The position numbers and the translations under genes were made by a program. From NCBI GenBank assembly GCA_945889085.1, contig CAMDBM010000021.1, positions 1 to 51,752 of the forward strand: a stretch of 51,752 nt of DNA. The letters run 5' to 3'. This DNA comes from WLJO01 sp945889085 (lineage in GTDB: Bacteria; Actinomycetota; Acidimicrobiia; Acidimicrobiales; Ilumatobacteraceae). The notes under the pieces were generated by a model that searched no databases, was not told the DNA's origin, and worked only from the letters and a program-made list of their open reading frames with translations. Positions 36,314-42,855 of this stretch are shown here, piece by piece (within the stretch, counting starts at the first letter, position 1; each line of letters opens with the position of its first letter).

Positions 36314-36413
36314 CGGCGCTGGCTGACGGCGTCGGTTGACGATGTCTCGCCCCGTCGTGCCTCGCCCTGATGCCGGGGCCAGTCAGTTGATGTGGTGAAC
36401 CACGGCGGTTCGG

Positions 36414-36463
36414 CGAACTGTGGCGTCACAGTGCCGTTATCGGCATCCTGGCGACACAGTTCG
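36414..36463. repeat. 50-bp imperfect palindrome, copy 1
   Basis: CGAACTGTG at the left and CACAGTTCG at the right end, GCCG-TTAT-CGGC at the centre; most positions pair in mirror fashion. A second copy is at 38712-38759. It sits just after the abi gene 3' end. Confidence 0.7.
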
Positions 36464-36469
36464 CGCTGT

Positions 36470-37126
36470 CTACGGGAGTGGTGGACGCTGGCTGAGTACG
36501 TATTCCACACGTGACAGATCGCGGGCCCAGTGTTCGGTGTCCGTGCATACCGAACGGATCGCCATGAGGCAATCGGTGAAATCTCGATCGAGATGCCGCC
36601 AATGCAGCGGCTCGTGGTGTGCAACCCGATTTCGAAGTTCGTGGAGGCGCCCTATTCGTTGGAAGAATCGGGTGGGGTCTTTGCTCTCGAGGTTCGGAAA
36701 CGCCTTGTGTCCGATTGCAGGCCACAACGTCGTGCGATACCGCTTCGTGAGCAGGAAGCGCCAGAACCCGAAGTTGAGCTCGGAGACGACGGCACTGGGC
36801 GTTATCGGCTTGCCTGCCCGGACGAGTCGCAGCTTGGCCTTCTCGATGTCGCTCATCGCCTGGGGAAGGAGAAGACCGTGACCGTTGTCGAACCAGTGGC
36901 CCGGTACGCCCTTCTCTGAGCACCAAGAAGTGAGCTTGTCGTGAAGGGCGTTCCTGACCGTGATCTCGACGTGACCGAGAAGCTCGAACATCGCACCGGA
37001 CACGGAGCAGTTCCACTCGTAGAGCCTGAGCGCCGAGGGAAGGTGATTGCTGGTTGCCTGTAGGTAGCTCGCCAATCGATCTCTGCCCAGCCGGTCGCGA
37101 AGTGTTTCATTGTTGACTGTTGACAC
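36470..37126 (-). CDS. Abi-family (AbiD/F-like) HEPN protein
   Basis: 218 residues from a GTG. LASYLQ..., an NCSVSGAMFELLGHVEITVRN block and the C-terminal RIGRLHELRNRVAHHEP match Abi-like abortive-infection proteins; RNRVAH is an Rx4H HEPN ribonuclease motif. Likely an RNA-cutting toxin acting in phage defence or as toxin of a TA module. A structured region precedes it (37141-37205), and no protein antitoxin is directly adjacent. First gene of a TA island that continues to 39435. Confidence 0.75.
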   Translation of the reverse strand: MSTVNNETLRDRLGRDRLASYLQATSNHLPSALRLYEWNCSVSGAMFELLGHVEITVRNALHDKLTSWCSEKGVPGHWFDNGHGLLLPQAMSDIEKAKLRLVRAGKPITPSAVVSELNFGFWRFLLTKRYRTTLWPAIGHKAFPNLESKDPTRFFQRIGRLHELRNRVAHHEPLHWRHLDRDFTDCLMAIRSVCTDTEHWARDLSRVEYVLSQRPPLP

Positions 37127-37140
37127 GTTCTTGTCCCTCG

Positions 37141-37205
37141 GTAGGATTTCGAACGAAGACCCCGGAACCGTCCCTGCCTAGGCAAACGGCCGGGGTTTTG
37201 CCTTT
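37141..37205 (-). ncRNA. Candidate structured RNA/leader upstream of the abi gene
   Basis: CCCCGG (37160-37165) pairs with CCGGGG (37190-37195) and CCGT (37168-37171) with ACGG (37186-37189). TGCCTAGGCA at 37175-37184 is a palindrome in the loop, and GGCAAA (37181-37186) can alternatively pair with TTTTGCC (37196-37202). On the plus strand the stem is followed by T-rich sequence, so a terminator reading is also possible. Structured RNAs upstream of AbiD/F-type genes have been described (from memory, the abiF motif). Confidence 0.4.
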
Positions 37206-37270
37206 TCCCGCACCATGATCTGCGGGCGTCAGCGCGGGCGTTTCGTTGTGTTCCTTCTTCATGCAGCGCG

Positions 37271-37297
37271 CCGTACGGACAGGGTGCGCGAGGGTTC
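37271..37297. repeat. 27-bp dispersed repeat, copy 1
   Basis: CCGTACGGA-CA-GGGTGCGCGAGGGTTC. Copies: 38628-38654 (25/27 identical) and a partial one at 39509-39524. All three lie beside toxin-antitoxin genes. Confidence 0.6.
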
Positions 37298-37310
37298 TCT
37301 GACGACGTTG

Positions 37311-37586
37311 TCAGCGGGGGCGGTAGATGTCGGCGCGATGGTCGATGCGCAGCACCATCACGGTTCGGTGCTCTTTGTCGAGTTCGTACACGATGCGGTA
37401 GGAACCCCGGCGTGCGATGTACAGGCCTGCGAGTTCCTTGCGCAGCGGCTTGCCCACGCGGGTCGGGTCGTCGCACAGGGGGCCGAGCATGAACTCGACG
37501 ACGGCCGCAGCGATCTTGTGCGGCAGGCGGGCGAGGACTCGTTCGGCACCTGCATGGACGGCGAGCGTCCAGGTGCGCCGGCTCAT
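37311..37586 (-). CDS. RelE/ParE-family toxin
   Basis: 91 residues, typical size. HAGAERVLARLPHKIAAAV, LRKELAGLYIARRGSYRIVY and VLRIDHRADIY are the conserved RelE segments with the basic and aromatic residues used for ribosome-dependent mRNA cleavage. Start overlaps the antitoxin stop by 4 nt (ATGA); co-translated. Confidence 0.9.
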   Translation of the reverse strand: MSRRTWTLAVHAGAERVLARLPHKIAAAVVEFMLGPLCDDPTRVGKPLRKELAGLYIARRGSYRIVYELDKEHRTVMVLRIDHRADIYRPR

Positions 37587-37855
37587 GGGTTCAGGTACTT
37601 GGCCCGCAAGGCGTCGCCGCTCACGGACTTTCCTGCAGCGATGTCACGACGTGCCTTGTTGATGTCGCGCACCGCTTTCGGGTCCGAGAGCAGGTCGAGG
37701 GTCTCCTCGAGCGAGACGAACTCGTCGTAGCTCAGGATCACGGCGACAGGCTTGCCCTTACGGGTGACGGTGATCTGCTCGTTGTGTTCCTCCACCCGGT
37801 CGATGACCTCGGAGAACTTTGCCTTGACCTCTGCGAGCGGAAGTATGTCAGACAT
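37583..37855 (-). CDS. Phd/YefM-RelB-type antitoxin
   Basis: 90 residues from the ATG at 37855 (MSDILPLAEVKAKFSEVIDR), with EQITVTRKGKPVAVILSYDEF, the Phd/YefM DNA-binding fold, and a flexible toxin-wrapping tail. Start is 7 nt after TATATT on the minus strand (37863-37868), leaderless. It neutralises the RelE-like toxin and probably represses its own promoter. Confidence 0.88.
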   Translation of the reverse strand: MSDILPLAEVKAKFSEVIDRVEEHNEQITVTRKGKPVAVILSYDEFVSLEETLDLLSDPKAVRDINKARRDIAAGKSVSGDALRAKYLNP

Positions 37856-37872
37856 GACCATAAATATAGTCA
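37855..37872. promoter_or_regulatory. Candidate autoregulatory operator of the RelB/RelE module
   Basis: TGACCATAAATATAGTCA is a palindrome with TGAC...GTCA ends and 14 of 18 positions symmetric. It overlaps the -10 box and start codon of the antitoxin gene. Confidence 0.5.
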
Positions 37873-37995
37873 TCGTGTCGGGACCTCGTTCGTGGTGTTT
37901 GCGGGCCGCAGCGAGGGCGGCGAGATCGCTCACGCACGTGAGCGATGACCGGGCGAGTCAGACGATGTCGGTGAGCCGTGATCGTTCGGACCGGG

Positions 37996-38502
37996 TCACA
38001 GCGCCACAGCGTCCGCAAGTGCGGTGGCTGCAACATCCTGCTTGAGGAGGGAAGTCGGGGTGACGTCTACCTCGAACTTGAGTAGTGCTTCGAGGGCCTC
38101 GGTGAGTCCGATGAGCGGCAGGAGCCCATTGCTCACGTCGATGTCTACGAGTAGGTCGATGTCACTGCGCTCTGTTGCGTCCCCTCGGGCGACCGACCCG
38201 AAGAGCCGAACGTTGCTCGCACCGAATTGCTTGGCGAGCGCTAGCACCTCCTGGCGATGCCGGCGGAGTGAGCGGGCCTGGGGTGACGAGAGGTTGGTGC
38301 TCGACCTGCGCCGTACTCCGAGCGTGAGGGTCTTGCCCGCCGCGCTCAGCACCCGTTCGAGCGTGGCAACCGAGGGCGAACTGGCTCCGGCTTCGTACCG
38401 CGCAATCGCAGCCTGCGACGTGCCGGCACGTTCGGCGAGCTGCGCCTGCGTGAGCCCTGCCCCGAGGCGGGCACTTCGGATGAGTGACGAGGGGGACGTC
38501 AT
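37996..38502 (-). CDS. XRE helix-turn-helix fused to nucleotidyltransferase (MNT) domain
   Basis: 168 residues from the ATG at 38502, 7 nt after TATATT (38510-38515). The XRE domain (residues 8-62, GLTQAQLAERAGTSQAAIARYEAG) is followed by an MNT-type nucleotidyltransferase domain with intact FGSVARGDATERSDIDLLVD, the GS and DxD catalytic pattern. MNT proteins commonly AMPylate and silence HEPN toxins. The normal DUF86-type HEPN partner is not adjacent; the nearest HEPN is the Abi protein 870 bp away, beyond RelBE. Confidence 0.82.
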   Translation of the reverse strand: MTSPSSLIRSARLGAGLTQAQLAERAGTSQAAIARYEAGASSPSVATLERVLSAAGKTLTLGVRRRSSTNLSSPQARSLRRHRQEVLALAKQFGASNVRLFGSVARGDATERSDIDLLVDIDVSNGLLPLIGLTEALEALLKFEVDVTPTSLLKQDVAATALADAVAL

Positions 38503-38627
38503 GGAGGCAAATATATCGGTACCGGCATAAGCACGATGGGCGGGAGCCAGTGCAGGGAGCGGGGTGGGACGCCTGGACATCGAGGGCTTTGCCGCCGTGG
38601 AACGGAGTTTGCTCGTCATACGGTGCA

Positions 38628-38654
38628 CCGTACGGATGGGGTGCGCGAGGGTTC
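38628..38654. repeat. 27-bp dispersed repeat, copy 2
   Basis: Matches 37271-37297 except for the two bases between CCGTACGGA and GGGTGCGCGAGGGTTC. Lies in the 284-bp gap between the XRE-MNT and vapC genes. Confidence 0.6.
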
Positions 38655-38711
38655 AGCCGCAGGGGCGCACACGATGCCGTGGCAGCAGGTCCGCGATCGC
38701 TGACCGGAGTG

Positions 38712-38759
38712 GAACTGTGTAGCCACAGTGCCGATATCGGCATCCCGGCGACACAGTTC
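38712..38759. repeat. 50-bp imperfect palindrome, copy 2
   Basis: GAACTGTG at one end, CACAGTTC at the other, CCGATATCGG at the centre. Close match to 36414-36463, with differences mainly in the left inner arm. Located between XRE-MNT and vapC; the 284-bp gap is otherwise empty apart from the 27-bp repeat. Confidence 0.7.
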
Positions 38760-38786
38760 GCAGCAGGAGGGCGCGGAACCGAGCTC

Positions 38787-39179
38787 TCAGCCGACGTGCT
38801 GCACCGTGGCGCGGTGTCCAGTTGACCGGGCGAGCTTTGCATCGCAAGTGAGCAGCGGCGCATTGAGGGCCTCGGCGAGCGAGACGTACAGCGCGTCGTA
38901 CGCCGTGAGGTTCTCCCGCAGCTCCAGACAGCGCGTAAGGAACGGCTGGTGCTCGTAGGTCTCGATTCCAAGCGCCGACAGCGTGTCGACTGCGGCAAAG
39001 GCGTCGTGGTCGGTGATGTGGCCGCCACGCACCAGGCGGCGCAGCACGCTCACCACCTCAACTCCCAGCAGTTCGGGTGCGTGAAGCGTGTGCTCGGCCG
39101 TGAGGTAGCTGCGCACCTGGGCGCTGGCCGGGGTGGAGAGCAGCAGTTCGACGACTGCAGAGGCATCAATCACCAGCAC
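38787..39179 (-). CDS. vapC: VapC-type PIN-domain ribonuclease toxin
   Basis: 130 residues. LVIDASAVVELLL supplies the first acidic residue, LGVEVVSVLRRL the Glu, and LTAYDALYVSLAEAL with LLTCDAKLAR the late Asp residues of the PIN active site; all are intact. Start overlaps the vapB stop by 14 nt. Toxic Mg-dependent RNase, usually cutting tRNA. Confidence 0.92.
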   Translation of the reverse strand: MLVIDASAVVELLLSTPASAQVRSYLTAEHTLHAPELLGVEVVSVLRRLVRGGHITDHDAFAAVDTLSALGIETYEHQPFLTRCLELRENLTAYDALYVSLAEALNAPLLTCDAKLARSTGHRATVQHVG

Positions 39180-39402
39180 GGTGGTCTCGTTCTTCCCGGA
39201 CGAGCTCGGTCGGCGAGGGAGTCAGGGTGCGAACCGGCTGGCCGGCGAGGGCGGCGAGCAGTTCCTCCCGGGTAGGACGGTCGAGCGAGCGACGGAGCTC
39301 AGCGAGAGCGAAATCGGACAGCGACATGCCGGCGAGGGCGGCACGAGCCTTGAGGCGACGATGAAGATCGTCGGGGACGTGGCGGATCTGGAGCATGGCC
39401 AT
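39166..39402 (-). CDS. vapB: VapB/FitA-type ribbon-helix-helix antitoxin
   Basis: 78 residues. MLQIRHVPDDLHRRLKARAALAGMSLSDFALAELRR is a ribbon-helix-helix DNA-binding domain, and the C-terminal part binds the PIN toxin. Start is 6 nt after TAGGTT on the minus strand (39409-39414), leaderless. A perfect inverted repeat at 39417-39435 covers the promoter spacer. Confidence 0.9.
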   Translation of the reverse strand: MAMLQIRHVPDDLHRRLKARAALAGMSLSDFALAELRRSLDRPTREELLAALAGQPVRTLTPSPTELVREERDHRAGD

Positions 39403-39416
39403 GTTTTCAACCTAGT

Positions 39417-39435
39417 TGCATGTACAGCACATGCA
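39417..39435. promoter_or_regulatory. Candidate VapB operator
   Basis: TGCATGT-ACAGC-ACATGCA, a perfect 7-bp-arm inverted repeat with 5-bp spacer, immediately upstream of the vapB -10 box. Consistent with autoregulation by the VapBC complex. Confidence 0.55.
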
Positions 39436-39626
39436 CTGGCGTAGGGCTGGCGCACAGTGCGCCGGGGCCGAGCGACGGTCAGAGGCCGTGCTGGGAACGT
39501 TAGGGGTTGGGTGCGCGAAGGTTCATAGGTCGCTGGGTTCTGTTGCAGTTCTGCGTCGCAACCGGAGCGAACGCCAACGGGGTGGTGAACCCGTACGCCT
39601 GACCGGTTCTGCCCCCAGAATGTGCG

Positions 39627-40376
39627 GTGCGCATCCTGCTGGTGGCCGATCTTCACTACACGCTCCCCCAGTTGGACTGGGTGGTGAAGGTGGCACCCGA
39701 GTTCGACCTCGTGGTGTTCGCCGGTGACCTCGTGGACATCACCTCCGGCGTGCCGGTTGACGCCCAGACCGTCGTGCTGCTCCGGTATCTGGCGCTCGTC
39801 CAGGAGCAGACGCAGATTGCGGTCGCCTCGGGCAACCACGACCTCACCGGCCCGGACGCAAACGGCGAGCAATCAGCACTCTGGCTCGCGGAGGCCCGTG
39901 CCGCCGGTCTGCCTACCGATGGGGGGTCGCTCACCATCGGCGACACCCTGATCACCATCTGCCCCTGGTGGGACGGACCGCTCGGCAAGGAAGCCACATA
40001 CCGTCAACTTGCCGCCGACTTTGCTCGCCGTCCGGCGCGTTGGATCTGGGTGTACCACTGGCCGCCGCTCGGCTCACCCACCTGCTGGACCGGCAAGACT
40101 CACTACGGCGACCCCGATGTGGACGGATGGATCAAGGAGTTCACCCCGGACATCGTGCTGGCCGGCCACGTGCACGAACCCCCGTTCAAGCCTGAGGGAT
40201 CCTGGGTTGACCGCATCGGCAACACCTGGGTGTTCAATCCCGGCCGCCAGATCGGCCCGGTGCCCGCCTACGTCGAGATCGACCTCGAGGCCGGCCGCGC
40301 CATGTGGGAGTCGCTCATGGGCACCGAGGAAGCAGACCTCAGCGCCCTCAGCGCGCCGGCTCGCACGTCATTCTGA
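39627..40376 (+). CDS. Calcineurin-like metallophosphoesterase
   Basis: 249 residues from a GTG. ILLVADLHYTLPQ, VFAGDLVDI, ASGNHDLTG, WVYHWPP and AGHVHEPP are the metal-binding blocks in standard order. The family hydrolyses phosphomono- or diesters, including cyclic nucleotides. The next gene, on the opposite strand, encodes a cNMP-binding domain; a functional link is only suggestive. Confidence 0.83.
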   Translation: MRILLVADLHYTLPQLDWVVKVAPEFDLVVFAGDLVDITSGVPVDAQTVVLLRYLALVQEQTQIAVASGNHDLTGPDANGEQSALWLAEARAAGLPTDGGSLTIGDTLITICPWWDGPLGKEATYRQLAADFARRPARWIWVYHWPPLGSPTCWTGKTHYGDPDVDGWIKEFTPDIVLAGHVHEPPFKPEGSWVDRIGNTWVFNPGRQIGPVPAYVEIDLEAGRAMWESLMGTEEADLSALSAPARTSF

Positions 40377-40461
40377 TCACCTCGTTCTGATCACGGCGGA
40401 TCAGCACAAGCAACAGATCGCCACTGATCACCGCCGCCACCCGTCGGCGCGGCCGCGTGCC

Positions 40462-40944
40462 TCAGTACTCGGGATTGGGCTCGCGAGCCGAACCCGACTG
40501 CGCCGCCGGCCCGGTGTGCTGTGACAGCTTGCTGAGCACGTCGGACACCATCGCGAGGCCAGGTGCATCGCCGTACTGGTGCTTGAGGTCCGCGAGGTAG
40601 GTGTTCACGAAGTTCAGCCGCTCGGCGAGGCCCGCAGCCACGAGCGTGGTGATCTCCGGGTCGCTCGACAGGAATGCCTTGCCGTCAACGGCGTGCCGAA
40701 GCCTGCACGGCCCGGTTGCCACGACACTCGCCCGTGCCTGCGCACCGAGCAACACCGACATCTCGCCCACGAGCGAACCGGGATGCGTGATGGTGTTGAT
40801 GCTCACGTCGCCCTTGCGGACCTCGAGCGAACCGTCGACCAGCACCCAGATGCTGCCGGCGGCGTCGCCCTCACTGACCACCACATCGCCAGCGGCGAAG
40901 TCGATTTCGGGAAGCTGAGCCGAGAGCGAAAGGAGATTTGCCAC
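40462..40944 (-). CDS. Cyclic-nucleotide-binding-domain protein
   Basis: 160 residues. The Crp-like beta barrel has FAAGDVVVSEGDAAGSIWVL, GSLEVRKG and the phosphate-binding cassette GSLVGEMSVLLGAQARASVVA. No helix-turn-helix follows, so it is a sensor or regulatory subunit rather than a transcription factor. Start GTG is 7 nt after TACACT (40952-40957), leaderless. It lies 22 bp downstream of the M48 protease gene on the same strand. Confidence 0.82.
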   Translation of the reverse strand: MANLLSLSAQLPEIDFAAGDVVVSEGDAAGSIWVLVDGSLEVRKGDVSINTITHPGSLVGEMSVLLGAQARASVVATGPCRLRHAVDGKAFLSSDPEITTLVAAGLAERLNFVNTYLADLKHQYGDAPGLAMVSDVLSKLSQHTGPAAQSGSAREPNPEY

Positions 40945-40966
40945 GCCCGACAGTGTACGGACGTCG

Positions 40967-42142
40967 CTACGGCCGGGGTGGTGGTGGCGGCGGTGCGGGG
41001 TTCAACGGCAAGCCGAAGGCCCCCGGCGGCGGGGGTGGCGGCGGCGGTGCCGGTGTGGAGCGGAACTGCGGGTCGTTGCCCATCAGCCGCGGGCCGGCAT
41101 CAGTGGGCCCTCGCTCGTCCGGGTTGAGCCCCTCGTACTCGCGCAGTTTCGCGATACGCAGAGCGAGCGGCGGGTGCGAGTCGAACAGGCGCCCGACGCT
41201 GCCCAAGAACCCAGACCCCGCTTTGCGCTCGAGCGGCGACTCGATCCACAGGTGCGCGGTGGACGTGGACATTGCACGCACCACCGTCGTGTCGGCCTCT
41301 AGCTTCTCGAGCGCCGAGCGGATACCCGATGGGTTCCGTGTTAGTTCCACCGCCGTTGCGTCAGCCATGGCCTCGCGTTTGCGGGACAACGCCGCTTTCA
41401 TCAGGGTTGCTACGGGAATCGCCAGCACGAAGCCAGCAAGGCCGACTGCGAGGAACAACAAGGCGATGGCGGCGCCGGCATTGTTGTCATCACGGCTCCG
41501 TCGCTGACCACCCATGAAGTACGACGCGTAGAGGCCAACACGCACGAGAATCGTGGAGATCACCATGATTGCCCCGACGGTGAGCACCACGAGCGTCATG
41601 TAGGACGTGTCCCGGTTGCGGATGTGGGCCACCTCGTGGGCGAGCACCCCCTCAAGCTCTCCCCGGGACATCTTGGCGAGCAGGCCGGTGGTGACGGTGA
41701 CCGACGCCCTCGACGGCTTGAGGCCGGTGGCGAACGCGTTCGGTGCCGGGTCGTTGATGACGTACACGGCCGGCATCGGCACGCCGGCAGCGATCGACAC
41801 ACCCTCCACCAGGTTGCGGAGCTGCGCGTACTCGGGTCCGGCTGCGGGCACGGACTTGGTGAGCGCGAGTGCAGCCTTCGCCGAGGACAGGTAGGCAATC
41901 CACAGATACAGCGCCACGATTGCCGCAGTAACGCCGAGCGTGACCGGGTTCCAGTACCACTCCGTAATGCACGTGTCGTACGAGTCGCAGTTCACCCGCC
42001 GGCTGTACCCGCCGACCACCACCGCAATGAGGTTGATGAACGCGTAAAGAATGAAGAACGTTGTGACCATCAAGAAGATGGATCGGCGATGGTTGCTGCG
42101 GATCTCGTCGAAGAAGTTCGGCGGCATCACGTTGGTGGGCAC
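40967..42142 (-). CDS. M48-family membrane metalloprotease (HtpX-like)
   Basis: 391 residues with two N-terminal transmembrane helices, the zinc motif HEVAHIRNRD and later helices (ALLFLAVGLAGFVLAIPVA), then the third-ligand region KREAMADATAVELTRNP. The C-terminal tail is proline-rich. GTG start with AGGAGGAG just upstream. The family degrades misfolded membrane proteins on the cytoplasmic side; the Pro-rich tail is an unusual addition. Confidence 0.87.
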   Translation of the reverse strand: MPTNVMPPNFFDEIRSNHRRSIFLMVTTFFILYAFINLIAVVVGGYSRRVNCDSYDTCITEWYWNPVTLGVTAAIVALYLWIAYLSSAKAALALTKSVPAAGPEYAQLRNLVEGVSIAAGVPMPAVYVINDPAPNAFATGLKPSRASVTVTTGLLAKMSRGELEGVLAHEVAHIRNRDTSYMTLVVLTVGAIMVISTILVRVGLYASYFMGGQRRSRDDNNAGAAIALLFLAVGLAGFVLAIPVATLMKAALSRKREAMADATAVELTRNPSGIRSALEKLEADTTVVRAMSTSTAHLWIESPLERKAGSGFLGSVGRLFDSHPPLALRIAKLREYEGLNPDERGPTDAGPRLMGNDPQFRSTPAPPPPPPPPGAFGLPLNPAPPPPPPRP

Positions 42143-42312
42143 GCTCTCCTCCTCAGGTTCGCTCGCTGGTCCGTCCTCGGCAGTCTCGCACGTACCCGTC
42201 CGATAACGGTCCGCATCGCCATGGGCGCCGCGCTCCGTCTCGCACTAGGGTTGGTCACGTCCGGTTGCGAGCGCCGTCCGGGGGACGGCCGCCGGCTCCA
42301 CAGGGGGAACTC

Positions 42313-42606
42313 ATGCACACTGTCATCGTCACGCTCAAGGCCCAGCCCGGTAAGGGGCAGGTCATCGTTGACGCGCTCGCCGCGTCGCTGCCCGACACCC
42401 GCGCATACGCGGGCTGCAAACTCGTCGAGACCTACGTGGACGAGGACGACCCGGACACCATCATCCTCTGGGAGAAGTGGGACGAGCGCGCCAGCCAGGG
42501 CACGTACATGGCGTGGCGCGGGACGCAGACCCCGAGCCCGGAGCTTGCCGGCGCCCTCGCGGCTGCACCCACGTTTGTGCACTACACGCTCAAGCCCGGC
42601 GTCTGA
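42313..42606 (+). CDS. ABM-domain (antibiotic biosynthesis monooxygenase-like) protein
   Basis: 97 residues from the ATG at 42313. HTVIVTLKAQPGKGQVIVDAL, ETYVDEDDPDTIILWEKWDE and the YM.W segment are the ferredoxin-like ABM fold. Such proteins are heme-free monooxygenases or quinol-handling enzymes, usually dimeric. No partner nearby. Convergent with nothing; a short CCCCC-GACAA-GGGGG hairpin lies 62 bp downstream. Confidence 0.8.
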   Translation: MHTVIVTLKAQPGKGQVIVDALAASLPDTRAYAGCKLVETYVDEDDPDTIILWEKWDERASQGTYMAWRGTQTPSPELAGALAAAPTFVHYTLKPGV

Positions 42607-42703
42607 CACCAGCGTGATGGCGGTGCGCATCGGACCCTGACCGGGGACGGCGCGCATCGCTCTTGACACCCCCGACAAGGGGGAACCAAACTTGATGTAT
42701 CCA

Positions 42704-42725
42704 CTACCGAGCGAGCGTTCGGTAG
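42704..42725. promoter_or_regulatory. TetR-type operator candidate
   Basis: CTACCGA (42704-42710) and TCGGTAG (42719-42725) form a 22-bp palindrome, 18 of 22 positions symmetric. It lies 130 bp upstream of the reductase gene. TTGACA at 42663-42668 may be a -35 element of the same promoter. No tetR gene is in the window. Confidence 0.45.
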
Positions 42726-42855
42726 CTGCTCGGGTAACCGGCGGACATGGAGGTGCTGTTCGTGGGGGACGGCGCCTCTCTCACAACTCTCACACCGTGT
42801 TCGACACCTCGAACCTGCCCAACACACCAACCCAAACATCTCCAGGGAGAACACC

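Noticed and set aside
36426..39028. Several open frames of 100-290 codons running through the 50-bp palindromes and the 27-bp repeats
   Set aside because: They read across repeats, known TA genes in other frames and regulatory sites, with no domain similarity.
40371..40440. Cluster of CTGATCA palindromes just after the phosphoesterase gene
   Set aside because: Three or four short TGATCA sites, including one across the stop codon, form only a weak hairpin and show no T-run; too little to call a terminator or operator.
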